Positions 42,143 through 51,990 of a DNA stretch of 64,000 nt are shown here, one piece after another. Within the stretch, counting starts at the first letter, position 1. Each line of letters opens with the position of its first letter. The position numbers and the translations under genes are program-made. The notes under the pieces were generated by a model. That model had not been told where the DNA came from and did no database searches. It saw only the letters and a program-made list of their open reading frames with translations. Origin of the DNA: Cellulosimicrobium cellulans (GTDB lineage: Bacteria > Actinomycetota > Actinomycetes > Actinomycetales > Cellulomonadaceae); NCBI RefSeq assembly GCF_006539945.1, contig NZ_BJNZ01000010.1, forward strand, positions 62,001 through 126,000, given 5' to 3'.

Positions 42143-42546
42143 CGTTCCCGCCACCGAGCTGGTCGTCAGGACCGCCACGTCGGGGGCGTCCACCCATCCC
42201 AGCAGCCGGGGCCCGCGTATCCCGCTGTCGGCCGCCCACCGCACGCGGTCACGCTCACCAGCGAGCTGCGGCTACCTCGTCGCCGCTCGCGACCTTCGCG
42301 TGCCGAGCACCGTCCTTGCTCACGAAGACCCAGGTGGACGACTCGCCGCCACCGACCTCCTCCCAGAGCCGCTGGGCGAGGGCTCCCCGCTCGGTCGGGC
42401 CGACGGCGGTCGCAACCTTGGACCCGCCGTAGCGAGCGGCCCGTCGGTACGGCAGGAACGGCAAGACCGGCACTTGTGCTCGACCCAGCACGAGCAAGAA
42501 CCGGGCACGAGCACGGGCCTGGCACCGGTGCGGGACCCAGCGCTGA

Positions 42547-42605
42547 CAGTCCGTCAGTCCGTCAGTCCTTCAGTCCGGCAGTCCGGAAGTCCGGAAGTCC
42601 GGCAG
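42547..42605. repeat. 8-nt tandem repeat (7 copies) beside tadC
   Basis: Units CAGTCCGT, CAGTCCTT, CAGTCCGG and AAGTCCGG run from 42547 to 42605, ending 7 bp before the tadC stop. Eight is not a multiple of three, so it is not coding. It separates tadC from the pseudogene. Confidence 0.9.
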
Positions 42606-42611
42606 GGTCGG

Positions 42612-43229
42612 CTACCCGCCCAGCAGACCGGAGCCGAGGGAGACGAGGACGGGTACGAGCCCGACGAGCACGAACGCCGGGAGGAAGCACGCGCCGAGCG
42701 GGAGCACGAGGTGCACGGCGAGGCGCGCCGCGGCGGCCTTCGCCGAGGCGGTCCGGTCCTGTCGGGACGCCTGCGCCGCAGCCCGCAGCGCGGGTGCGGG
42801 GGCGGCGCCGTGCAGCCAGGCCGGACGCAGCGCGCGCTGCACGACCGCGAGCCGCGGTGGCGCCGTCGCCCAGGCGGCGTCCCACGACGCGCCGAGGAGG
42901 AGCGCGGCGCCCGCGGCTCGCAGGCCGGCACCCTCCCGACCACCGACGCACGACCCGACCACGTCCAGAGCACGCGGGACGGCCGCACCGGAATGGACCG
43001 CCGCCGCCAGGAGCTCGAGGAGCACGCCCGTCTCGAGGGGCCCGGCGTCGTCCGGGTCTCCCCGACCTCCGCCTCGCGCCTCCCTCCCACGCCGCGCCCC
43101 GGCGGGGCGGCCGGCGGCGCCCTGCGCGCGTCGCGACACCACGACGGCCCGCCGCGCGACGGCCGCCCGCGTCGCCCACCACGGCGCGGTCGCCGCCAGG
43201 ACCCACGCCGTCACCAGGAGCGCGGTCAC
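42612..43229 (-). CDS. tadC: TadC-like inner-membrane pilus assembly protein, 205 aa
   Basis: Type II secretion F-like membrane platform protein. A first helix (VTALLVTAWVLAATAPWW), an Arg/Gly-rich cytosolic stretch (about 25-60), the helical domain with LETGVLLELLAAAVHSGAAVPRALDVVG, and two C-terminal hydrophobic segments (LAVHLVLPLGACFLPAFVL and VGLVPVLVSLGSGLL). The GTG start overlaps the tadB stop by 4 nt (GTGA). Shorter than proteobacterial TadC, as usual for the split actinobacterial proteins (Rv3657c type). It is followed by the 8-nt repeat and the pseudogene, so its message may no longer continue into the pilin gene. Confidence 0.87.
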   Translation of the reverse strand: MTALLVTAWVLAATAPWWATRAAVARRAVVVSRRAQGAAGRPAGARRGREARGGGRGDPDDAGPLETGVLLELLAAAVHSGAAVPRALDVVGSCVGGREGAGLRAAGAALLLGASWDAAWATAPPRLAVVQRALRPAWLHGAAPAPALRAAAQASRQDRTASAKAAAARLAVHLVLPLGACFLPAFVLVGLVPVLVSLGSGLLGG

Positions 43230-43876
43230 CGGTCCTCCCCCGCGCTGCGCGCCCGCTCGACGAGACGCGCGGACCAGGTGCGGCCCGCGAGCAGGAGCAC
43301 GAGGCCGAGCAGGATCCCGGCCGTCCCGAGGCCGCCGTCGGTCGCGGTGCCGAGCGGGTCGGCACCGAGGACGTAGCCCAGCAGCACACCGACCGCCGGG
43401 AGCCACAGGAGCACGCGCGCGGTCGCCCGGGGCCCGGCGAGCGCCGCGTCCCGCTCCGCGCGGGCCTCGGCGTCCGCCGCGACCGAGGCCGCGACCTCGT
43501 CGAGCACGGAGGCGAGCGGCGCGCCCACCTCCACCGCCAGCCGGCACGCCGCCACGAGGGCCCGCGCGGTCGCGGGCCCGCCCACGTGCGGCGCGAGCTC
43601 GGCGACCCGTGGGACACCCGCGGCGTCGACCCGCACCCCGACCGCCCGCTCCCACGCGACGCCGGGCGCGGCACCGGACCGCAGGAGCGACCCCACCTGC
43701 GTCACGACGACGCGCACCAGCTCCGGCACCGCCCGCGCCCGGGACCGGCGCCGCAGGAACGCCGGTCGCCCGGGACGCGGCGACGAGGTGCCGACGACGC
43801 TCCGGGCCCGGCGCCCGCCCCGCGCTGCCACGCACCAGACCGCGGCCCCCACGAGCACGCCCACGAGGACCGTCAT
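43226..43876 (-). CDS. tadB: TadB-like inner-membrane pilus assembly protein, 216 aa
   Basis: T2SS-F domain partner of TadC. A first helix (MTVLVGVLVGAAVWCVAARGG), then a cytosolic helical domain: VPELVRVVVTQVGSLLRSGA, GVPRVAELAPHVGG..., ALVAACRLAVEVGAPLASVLDEVAAS, with two C-terminal helices around VLLWLPAVGVLLGYVLG and LGTAGILLGLVLLLAG. The ATG is 7 nt after the tadA stop. Probably forms a heteromeric platform with TadC onto which the TadA ATPase docks. Confidence 0.88.
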   Translation of the reverse strand: MTVLVGVLVGAAVWCVAARGGRRARSVVGTSSPRPGRPAFLRRRSRARAVPELVRVVVTQVGSLLRSGAAPGVAWERAVGVRVDAAGVPRVAELAPHVGGPATARALVAACRLAVEVGAPLASVLDEVAASVAADAEARAERDAALAGPRATARVLLWLPAVGVLLGYVLGADPLGTATDGGLGTAGILLGLVLLLAGRTWSARLVERARSAGEDR

Positions 43877-43883
43877 GCGCGCC

Positions 43884-45158
43884 TCACGCGCACCACCGCG
43901 CCACGAGCTCGTCCCAGGCCGGGCCGGCGACCGGCCCGGTGGCGCTCGTGCTGCCGCCGTCGCCGCCGTCGCGTGCGGAACCGTCGCGCGGGCCCGGCAC
44001 CCCGTCCCACGAGGCCGCGACGTCGACCCGGAGCCCGGCCCGGACGTCGCCACGCACGACCCCGACCTGGGCGAGCACGCGCCGGGTCGTGCCGCCCGCG
44101 CGCACACGGCGCAGGTGCAGCACGACGTCCAGCCCGCCGACCGCCTGTGCCGCCACGGCGGCACGGTCCATGCCCGCGAGCGCCGCCAGCGCCTCGAGAC
44201 GGGCGGGGATCACCTCGACGTCGTTGGCGTGGATCGTCGCCAGGCCGCCCTCGTGACCGGTGTTGAGGGCCATGAGCACCTCGCGGACCTCCGCCCCACG
44301 GCACTCGCCGAGCACGATGCGATCGGGGCGCATCCGCAGCGCGGCGCGCACGAGGTCGGCGAGGTCGACCTCTCCGGCACCCTCGACGTTCGCCCGCCGC
44401 GCGGTGAGCGGGACGACGTGCGGGTGGTCCGGGTCGAGCTCGCGCGCCTCCTCCACGCAGACGATGCGCTCGTCCGGCGGGACGAGCGCGAGCAGCGCGG
44501 CGAGCAGCGTCGTCTTGCCCGTGCCGGTGCCGCCCGAGACGAGCACGCTCGCGCGCCGGGCGACGAGCCCGCGCAGGACCGGCTCCCAGGCACCCGGGAC
44601 CGTGCCGGACGCGACGAGATCGGCCATCCCGAACGTCCGCGTCCGCAGCACGCGCAGCGAGATCACGGCCCCAGGCCCGCACACGGGCGCCACCACCGCA
44701 TGGAGTCGCGTCCCGTCGGGGAGCCGCGCGTCGACCACGGGCGACGCGTCGTCGAGGCGCTGCCCGCCCGCGGCGGCGAGCCGTACGGCCAGCGACCGCA
44801 CGGCCTCCGGCCCGCCGAGCGGGACGACGACCCGTTGGAGTCCCGCGCCACGGTCGACCCAGACCTCGTCCGGACCGTTGACGAGCACGTCGGTCACACC
44901 CGGCTCGTCGAGGTAGCGCTGGAGCGGGCCGGCGCCGAAGATCTCCGCGTGCGCCGTGCGGGTGAGCTCCCGCAGGGCGGTGGTACCGAGCACGCGCCCG
45001 GACGCCCGCAGCGCGTCGGCGACGGCCGCGTCGTCGGGTCCCGTCCCCGTCCCGCCTCCCGGCTCGGCGCCGGCCCGCACGAGGCGGTCCCGGACGCCGT
45101 CGAGCAGCGGGCCGCGCCCCCGCCCGGTCCGCCCGGGAACGGAGCCCTGCCCGCTCAC
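43884..45158 (-). CDS. tadA: TadA/CpaF-type secretion ATPase, 424 aa
   Basis: Hexameric motor of the Tad pilus. N-terminal helical region with LTRTAHAEIFGAGPLQRYLD and DVLVNGPDEVWVDRG, then the RecA-like core: Walker A VLVSGGTGTGKTTLLAALLA, the Asp box ERIVCVEEARELDPDHPHVV, Walker B RPDRIVLGECRGAEVREVLM and the His box NTGHEGGLATIHAND. C-terminal residues after GLDVVLHLRRV are arm-like, with a Gly/Ser/Asp-rich tail. GTG start overlaps the stop of the upstream ParA/MinD-like gene by 4 nt. Confidence 0.95.
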   Translation of the reverse strand: MSGQGSVPGRTGRGRGPLLDGVRDRLVRAGAEPGGGTGTGPDDAAVADALRASGRVLGTTALRELTRTAHAEIFGAGPLQRYLDEPGVTDVLVNGPDEVWVDRGAGLQRVVVPLGGPEAVRSLAVRLAAAGGQRLDDASPVVDARLPDGTRLHAVVAPVCGPGAVISLRVLRTRTFGMADLVASGTVPGAWEPVLRGLVARRASVLVSGGTGTGKTTLLAALLALVPPDERIVCVEEARELDPDHPHVVPLTARRANVEGAGEVDLADLVRAALRMRPDRIVLGECRGAEVREVLMALNTGHEGGLATIHANDVEVIPARLEALAALAGMDRAAVAAQAVGGLDVVLHLRRVRAGGTTRRVLAQVGVVRGDVRAGLRVDVAASWDGVPGPRDGSARDGGDGGSTSATGPVAGPAWDELVARWCA

Positions 45159-45871
45159 CCGGGGCTCCCCGCGTACCGCGCCGCGAGGTCCCGTCCTGCG
45201 CGGACGACCGGCCCCCGCCCGACGCACGGGCCCTGGCCGCGCTCGATCGCCCCGGCGAGCGCCCGGTCCCAGCCGACCGTCGCGGCGACCTCGAGCCCGA
45301 CGGCGTCCGCGACCTCGCCGCCGGACAACCGCCCCGGAGACGGCCGGCGCAGCACGAGCGCCGCCGCACCGGGGACCCGGTCGCGCACCGCCGCGGCGCC
45401 CGCGACCCCGGCCACGTCGAGCGGCGTCACGACCAGCACCTCGTCGCACGCCCCGAGCAGCCCGGCACCGACCGCGCCCGACCCGATCCCGGCACGGTCG
45501 ACGTCGAGCACGAGCACGCCCGACCGCGCGGACGTGACCTCGGCGAGCCCCGCCACGACGTCCGCGAGCGCCGCCGGCTCCGGTCCGCCGCCGCGCTCGG
45601 TGCTGACGACCGGGACCGTGCCCCACCGCGGCAGGCGTGCGAGGAGGTCCTCGCCGTCGAGCCGGCCGCGCGCGTCGGCGAGGTCGGGCCAGCGCACCCC
45701 CGGGTCCTGCTCGATCCCGAGGAGCACGTCGAGACCACCGCCCACGAGGGCGAGGTCGACCAGGCAGGTGGGTGCGCGGCGTCGCGCCACCGCGCGGACG
45801 AGCGAGGCCGCGACGACGCTCGCCCCCGCCCCGCCGCGTGCTCCCACCACCGCTACGACCGCTCCGCCCAT
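45155..45871 (-). CDS. TadZ/CpaE-like (Rv3660c, Ssd-type) MinD-family protein, 238 aa
   Basis: First gene of the Tad operon; localises the pilus machinery in other bacteria. It starts VVAVVGARGGAGASVVAASL, a deviant Walker A (RGGAGAS in place of KGGxGKT), so ATP binding may be altered. It continues with TCLVDLALVGGGLDVLLGIE, then SARSGVLVLDVDRAGI and CDEVLVVTPLDVAGVAGAAAV. AGGA lies upstream of the ATG. No N-terminal receiver-like domain as in CpaE. Divergent from the HAD-hydrolase gene, the same order as Rv3660c-Rv3661. Confidence 0.87.
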   Translation of the reverse strand: MGGAVVAVVGARGGAGASVVAASLVRAVARRRAPTCLVDLALVGGGLDVLLGIEQDPGVRWPDLADARGRLDGEDLLARLPRWGTVPVVSTERGGGPEPAALADVVAGLAEVTSARSGVLVLDVDRAGIGSGAVGAGLLGACDEVLVVTPLDVAGVAGAAAVRDRVPGAAALVLRRPSPGRLSGGEVADAVGLEVAATVGWDRALAGAIERGQGPCVGRGPVVRAGRDLAARYAGSPG

Positions 45872-46016
45872 CGCGTCCTCCCCCGCTGCCCTGTCGACCG
45901 GCGCCCCACCCTGCCCTGACCGGCGGGGCGTCGTCGGGCAGGCCGCGCGACCTGTGGAAGGGGCCCCCGGCGAGCGCTCCTGTGGACGGCCTCGTTCCGC
46001 GGCTAGGCTCGCGACC

Positions 46017-46838
46017 GTGACCCCGCTCCCGGACCCGACGGACCCGCCGCGCACCGGCAGGGTCGCCGCGTTCTTCGACCTGGACAAGACGATCATCGCG
46101 ACGTCGTCGGCCGCGGCGTTCTCCCGGCCGTTCTTCGCCGGCGGGCTCATCAACCGCGGGGACGTGCTGCGCAGCGCGTACGCGCACTTCCTGTTCATGG
46201 TGGGCGGGGCCGACGCGGACCAGACCGAGCGCATGCGCGCGCACCTGTCGAACCTCGTGACCGGCTGGGACGTGGCCACGGTGTCGCGCATCGTGGAGGA
46301 GACGCTGCACGAGCACATCGACCCCGTCGTCTACGCGGAGGCGGTCGAGCTCATCGAGTCCCACCACGAGCACGGGCACGACGTCGTCATCGTGTCGGCG
46401 TCGGGGAGCGAGGTCGTCGAGCCCATCGCGGCGGTGCTGGGCGCCGACCACGCGATCTCGTCGCGCATGGCCGTCGAGGACGGCCGGTACACGGGCGCGA
46501 TCGACTTCTACGCGTACGGCGAGAACAAGGCCCTCGCGCTCCGCGAGCTCGCCGAGCGCGAGGGGTACGACCTGGACGCGAGCTACGCCTACTCCGACTC
46601 CGTGACCGACGCCCCCATGCTGGGCGCCGTCGGGCACGCGTTCGTCGTCAACCCCGACCGGACGCTGCGCCGGCTCGCCGCGGAGCACGGCTGGGGCGCC
46701 CTGACCTTCTCGAAGCCCGTCGCCCTGCGGTCGCACCTCGCCGGGTCGACGCCGGCCCTCGCCGCGGCGGGGGTCGTCGCGCTCGGCGTCGCGGCGTGGG
46801 TCGTCTGGCGCGCGCTGCGCCGTCGAGGCCGCGGCTGA
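46017..46838 (+). CDS. HAD-superfamily IB hydrolase (SerB-like), 273 aa
   Basis: Phosphatase fold with motif I VAAFFDLDKTIIATSSAAAF (nucleophile Asp), motif II VVIVSASGSEVVEPIA, and motif III YAYSDSVTDAPMLGAVGHA. A C-terminal hydrophobic helix (ALAAAGVVALGVAAWVVW) and an R-rich end suggest membrane anchoring. It belongs to the actinobacterial HAD-IB proteins found beside Tad loci and not necessarily phosphoserine phosphatase. TAGGCT (46004-46009) lies 7 nt before the GTG, implying a leaderless mRNA. Substrate unknown; membrane lipids or lysophosphatidic acid are possible for this subgroup. Confidence 0.9.
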   Translation: MTPLPDPTDPPRTGRVAAFFDLDKTIIATSSAAAFSRPFFAGGLINRGDVLRSAYAHFLFMVGGADADQTERMRAHLSNLVTGWDVATVSRIVEETLHEHIDPVVYAEAVELIESHHEHGHDVVIVSASGSEVVEPIAAVLGADHAISSRMAVEDGRYTGAIDFYAYGENKALALRELAEREGYDLDASYAYSDSVTDAPMLGAVGHAFVVNPDRTLRRLAAEHGWGALTFSKPVALRSHLAGSTPALAAAGVVALGVAAWVVWRALRRRGRG

Positions 46839-47210
46839 ACGACGCGCGGGCCGGGGTCGCGAGCCGCCTCCCACCGCCCGCGGAAGGGGCCGATCCGGAC
46901 CTCCCGGACCAACCGCACCGCGGGCGTTCGAACGCTGTAGAACACGGTGTGGAAGTACCCGAGGAGCGGTTGCGCCCGCCGACCGTCCGGGCTGTGATGG
47001 AGGGACAACAGCATCTCGGCGGTACCCACGCGCAGGAAGTCCACGTAGGGACTCGCTGACCGGACGAGACCCGGCCACGACGGCCACCTCGCGCCGTTGC
47101 AGCGGACACGGTTGCACGCCTGATAGCCGCCGCGATGCTGGCGGGACGGCGCTCCTGAGGGGGCGCCGTCGTCGTGCCGGGCGCGTGGTCGCCGCGCGAT
47201 ACTGGAGACC
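46839..47210 (-). other. Gene-poor interval with a possible coding remnant on the minus strand
   Basis: No complete gene is visible. Between about 46850 and 47060 the minus strand reads SPYVDFLRVGTAEMLLSLHH, GRRAQPLLGYFHTVFYSVRT and LVREVRIGPFRGRWEAARD with mostly G/C third positions and a natural amino-acid mix, but the frame runs on without a stop into the antisense of the HAD gene and has no clear start. The stretch 46925-46960 is more AT-rich than its surroundings. It may be a fragment of a lost gene. GATACT (47198-47203) at the right edge is the probable -10 of the malic enzyme gene. Confidence 0.35.
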
Positions 47211-48701
<1,491 letters not shown>

Positions 48702-48703
48702 CC

Positions 48704-49537
48704 GTGCAGCGCGTCACCACCCGCAACGCCGCGTTCCAGCAGTGGGAGTCGCTGCTCACCAACCGCACCAAGCGGCACCGCGCGGGCGAGATGGTCGTCC
48801 AGGGGGTGCGCCCGATCACGCTCGCCGTCGAGTCGGGCTGGACCGTGCGGACGTGGCTCGTCGACGCGGACCGGTCGCTGTCGAGCTGGGCGCACGCGAT
48901 GCTCGACCGGGTGCGCACCCAGCGGTTCGCCGTGTCGTCGGAGCTGATGCGCGAGCTCGGCGGCAAGGAGGACGACGCGCCCGAGCTGCTCGCGATCGTC
49001 GCGACGCCGCCCGACGACCTGGGGCGGATCGCCGCGGGCGGCCGCGGCCCGAGGGGGGACACCGCGTTCCTCGGCGTCGTGCTCGACCGACCCACGAGCC
49101 CCGGGAACGTCGGGACCGTCGCGCGGTCGCTCGACGCGTTCGGGGGCGGCGGGCTGATCGTCGCGGGGCACGCCGCGGACCCGTACGACCCGCGCGCCGT
49201 CCGCGCCAGCACCGGCTCGATCTTCTCCGTGCCGACCGTCCGCGTGCCCGCAGGGCGCGACGTCCTCGACTGGGTCTCCACGCAGCGCTCCGCCGGGGTC
49301 CCGCTGACGCTGCTCGGGACCGACGAGCACGGCGACGTCGAGCTCGCCGAGCACGACCTGACCGGCCCGACGCTCGTCCTCACCGGCAACGAGACGACCG
49401 GTCTCAGCGCGGGATGGCGCGACGCGTGCGACGTCATGGTGAGCATCCCCATGCTCGGCACGGCGAGCTCGCTCAACGCCGCGAGCGCCACCACGGTCGT
49501 CCTGTACGAGGCCGTGCGCCAGCGCCGGGCGCGCTGA
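48704..49537 (+). CDS. SpoU/TrmH-family RNA 2'-O-methyltransferase, 277 aa
   Basis: SPOUT-fold ribose methyltransferase acting on rRNA or tRNA. An N-terminal substrate domain (about 1-100; [21 protein letters not shown] and [16 protein letters not shown]) is followed by the knotted catalytic domain: [20 protein letters not shown] (motif 1), [12 protein letters not shown] (motif 2) and [20 protein letters not shown] (motif 3, with the characteristic SLN-x-(A/S)). The GTG start is 2 nt after the malic enzyme stop, with GGAGG inside the end of that gene, so the two are co-transcribed. Exact nucleotide target unknown. Confidence 0.92.
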   Translation: MQRVTTRNAAFQQWESLLTNRTKRHRAGEMVVQGVRPITLAVESGWTVRTWLVDADRSLSSWAHAMLDRVRTQRFAVSSELMRELGGKEDDAPELLAIVATPPDDLGRIAAGGRGPRGDTAFLGVVLDRPTSPGNVGTVARSLDAFGGGGLIVAGHAADPYDPRAVRASTGSIFSVPTVRVPAGRDVLDWVSTQRSAGVPLTLLGTDEHGDVELAEHDLTGPTLVLTGNETTGLSAGWRDACDVMVSIPMLGTASSLNAASATTVVLYEAVRQRRAR

Positions 49538-49621
49538 CGGGGGCCGGTTCCGGGGACCGCGCGACCGGCGCGGGTCGCAGCCCGGGCAGTTTGCGAGCGA
49601 TCCCGCCGAATGGTGGACCCT

Positions 49622-49653
49622 TGTGACCGCGCTCACGACGACGGGTCTAGACT
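49622..49653 (+). promoter_or_regulatory. CRP/GlxR-like site and -10 upstream of acs
   Basis: TGTGA-CCGCGC-TCACG (49622-49637) matches the TGTGA-N6-TCACA consensus of actinobacterial CRP/GlxR at 9 of 10 positions. TAGACT (49648-49653) is a good -10, giving a site centre near -30. acs is a known cAMP-CRP/GlxR target in mycobacteria and corynebacteria. Whether it activates or represses here is not decidable. Confidence 0.6.
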
Positions 49654-49766
49654 CCCGAAGGTCGGGGCCCGCCGCGGTGGGCGTCCGACCGCCCTGCGCC
49701 CGCCGCCGCTCCCCGGTGGCCCACGCGCGGGCGCCGCACCAGAGTCGATGCGCACCGGAGGTCAGC

Positions 49767-51785
49767 GTGCCAGAGAACGAGTCCACCACTGCCCAGCCCG
49801 GGTTGGAGAACCTCCTCCACGAGACCCGGAGCTTCCCGCCGAGCCCGGAGCTCGCCGCGCAGGCGAACGCGACGCCGGAGCTCTACGAGGAGGCGCGGGC
49901 CGACAGGCTCGCGTTCTGGGCGCGGCAGGCGAACGACCTCGTCACGTGGCGCACGCCCTTCACCGAGACGCTCGACTGGTCGCAGGCTCCCGTCGCGCGG
50001 TGGTTCGCCGACGGCACGCTCAACGCCGCGTACAACGCGGTGGACCGTCACGTCGAGGCGGGCCTGGGCGACCGGGTCGCGATCCACTTCGAGGGCGAGC
50101 CGGGCGACACGCGCACGGTGACGTACGCGGAGCTCCAGCGCGACGTGTCGCGTGCTGCCAACGCGCTCGCGGCGCTCGGTGTGGAGACGGGCGACCGCGT
50201 CGTCATCTACCTGCCGATGGTCGTCGAGGCCGTCGTGGCGATGCTCGCGTGCGCGCGCATCGGCGCCCCGCACTCGGTCGTCTTCGGCGGGTTCTCGGCC
50301 GACGCGCTGCGCAGCCGCATCGCTGACGCCGAGGCGAAGCTCGTCATCACGGCCGACGGCGGGTACCGCCGCGGCGCGGCATCGGCGCTCAAGCCGGCGG
50401 TCGACGAGGCGCTCGCGCCCAAGGAGGGCGCGGACCCGACGACGGTCGAGCACGTGCTCGTCGTGCGCCGCACGGGCCAGGACACGGCCTGGACGGACGG
50501 CCGCGACGTGTGGTGGCACGACGCGCTCGAGTCGGCCGACACGACGCACACGCCCGTGTGGGTCGAGGCCGAGCACCCGCTGTTCATCCTCTACACGTCC
50601 GGGACGACCGGGAAGCCGAAGGGCATCCTCCACACGACCGGCGGGTACCTCACCCAGGCCGCGTACACCCACCGCAACGTCTTCGACCTCAAGGCCGAGA
50701 CGGACGTCTACTGGTGCACCGCCGACATCGGCTGGGTCACAGGCCACTCGTACGTCGTCTACGGCCCGCTGCTCAACGGCGCGACGCAGGTGATCTACGA
50801 GGGCACCCCGGACTCCCCGCACCAGGGCCGCTGGTGGGAGATCGTCCAGAAGTACGCAGTCTCGATCCTCTACACCGCGCCGACCGCGATCCGCGCGTGC
50901 ATGAAGTGGGGCGAGGAGATCCCGGCGAAGTTCGACCTGTCGTCGCTGCGCGTGCTCGGGTCGGTGGGCGAGCCCATCAACCCCGAGGCCTGGATGTGGT
51001 ACCGCCGCGTCATCGGCGGCGACCGCACGCCGATCGTCGACACGTGGTGGCAGACGGAGACGGGCGCGATCATGATCTCGCCGCTGCCGGGCGTCACCGC
51101 CGCCAAGCCGGGCTCCGCCCAGGTTCCGCTCCCGGGCATCGTCGCGGACGTCGTCGACGACGAGGCGCACTCCGTGCCGAACGGCGGCGGCGGGTACCTC
51201 GTGCTGTCCGAGCCGTGGCCGTCCATGCTGCGCGGCATCTGGGGCGACCTCGAGCGCTTCAAGGACACGTACTGGTCGCGCTTCCCGGGCATCTACTTCG
51301 CGGGCGACGGCGCCAAGAAGGACGAGGACGGTGACATCTGGCTCCTCGGGCGCGTCGACGACGTCATGAACGTCTCGGGCCACCGCCTCTCCACCACGGA
51401 GATCGAGTCGGCGCTCGTCTCCCACGAGATCGTCGCGGAGGCCGCGGTCGTCGGCGCGAGCGACGACCTCACGGGCCAGGCCGTCGTCGCGTTCGTCATC
51501 CTGCGCGGCGAGCACGCGGCCAGGGCCGCGGACGCCGACGGCGCCGCCGCCGTGCAGACCGAGCTGCGCAACCACGTGGCGAAGGAGATCGGCCCGATCG
51601 CCAAGCCCAAGCGCATCCTCGTCGTGCCGGAGCTGCCCAAGACCCGGTCCGGCAAGATCATGCGCCGCCTGCTGCGCGACGTCGCGGAGAACCGCACCGT
51701 CGGCGACGCGACGACCCTCGCCGACTCGTCGGTGATGGACCTCATCTCGGTCGGCCTCCAGAAGCCGTCGTCCACCGACGACTGA
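49767..51785 (+). CDS. acs: Acetyl-CoA synthetase (AMP-forming), 672 aa
   Basis: Activates acetate to acetyl-CoA. The sequence carries the ACS signature throughout: [15 protein letters not shown], the P-loop [20 protein letters not shown] (motif A3), [33 protein letters not shown] (A5), the [20 protein letters not shown] segment (A7) and the acetylation-site lysine in [17 protein letters not shown] start with GGAGG 5 nt upstream. Length normal. A CRP/GlxR-like site lies upstream and a 19-bp terminator hairpin follows. Corresponds in context to Rv3667. Confidence 0.97.
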   Translation: MPENESTTAQPGLENLLHETRSFPPSPELAAQANATPELYEEARADRLAFWARQANDLVTWRTPFTETLDWSQAPVARWFADGTLNAAYNAVDRHVEAGLGDRVAIHFEGEPGDTRTVTYAELQRDVSRAANALAALGVETGDRVVIYLPMVVEAVVAMLACARIGAPHSVVFGGFSADALRSRIADAEAKLVITADGGYRRGAASALKPAVDEALAPKEGADPTTVEHVLVVRRTGQDTAWTDGRDVWWHDALESADTTHTPVWVEAEHPLFILYTSGTTGKPKGILHTTGGYLTQAAYTHRNVFDLKAETDVYWCTADIGWVTGHSYVVYGPLLNGATQVIYEGTPDSPHQGRWWEIVQKYAVSILYTAPTAIRACMKWGEEIPAKFDLSSLRVLGSVGEPINPEAWMWYRRVIGGDRTPIVDTWWQTETGAIMISPLPGVTAAKPGSAQVPLPGIVADVVDDEAHSVPNGGGGYLVLSEPWPSMLRGIWGDLERFKDTYWSRFPGIYFAGDGAKKDEDGDIWLLGRVDDVMNVSGHRLSTTEIESALVSHEIVAEAAVVGASDDLTGQAVVAFVILRGEHAARAADADGAAAVQTELRNHVAKEIGPIAKPKRILVVPELPKTRSGKIMRRLLRDVAENRTVGDATTLADSSVMDLISVGLQKPSSTDD

Positions 51786-51802
51786 CCGGCCCACCGCCGA
51801 CC

Positions 51803-51847
51803 ACGGGGTCGGTGTCGTCCTCCGCGCGAGGACGGCACCGACCCCGT
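51803..51847 (+). terminator. Terminator after acs
   Basis: ACGGGGTCGGTGTCGTCCT (51803-51821) and AGGACGGCACCGACCCCGT (51829-51847) pair over 19 bp with one mismatch and a 7-nt loop, 17 nt past the acs stop. Confidence 0.85.
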
Positions 51848-51891
51848 TCTCGTGCGCGGACAGGCTCGGGCTCGGCGGCGGGCGTCGTCGC

Positions 51892-51904
51892 CTAAGCGGT
51901 TCAG
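51892..51904. promoter_or_regulatory. Possible LacI-type operator before the mannanase gene
   Basis: CTAAGCGGTTCAG contains the AA-N-CG-N-TT pattern common to LacI-family operators and lies about 90 bp before the mannanase start. Match is short and imperfect, so this is a suggestion only. Confidence 0.25.
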
Positions 51905-51990
51905 TCCCTGCCCGACGGCGGTCCCGCGCCCGCACGATGTCGGGGCACGCCGACCCGGGCGTGCGCAGCCGACAGAGACGAGGTCGTCCG

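Larger units (their letters stand above)
41830..42497 (-). pseudogene. Decayed aminoglycoside 3'-phosphotransferase (APH) gene
   Basis: Fragments of an APH(3')-type kinase appear in different minus-strand frames. N-terminal: RLWEEVGGGESSTWVFVSKD, GARHAKVASGDEVAAA, then a TGA; one base further the frame resumes ERDRVRWAADSGIRGPRLLGW and VDAPDVAVLTTSSVAGTPADQ. Next come 15-nt repeats (PDQVR x4), another frame change to AWASIL, a 9-nt repeat block, then VHDVPAGDCPFDRGLRTMYP and LARDVVARGAVRREILRPEQ. The order matches APH N-lobe to hinge and the CPFDR motif region. The catalytic HGD and DLGR segments of the C-lobe are missing. Non-functional; inserted or left between tadC and the pilin gene. Confidence 0.75.

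Noticed and set aside
41444-42244. Pilin gene starting far upstream at about 42244
   Set aside because: The upstream part is the phosphotransferase pseudogene read in one frame plus tandem repeats; the pilin has its own ATG with a good ribosome site at 41650.
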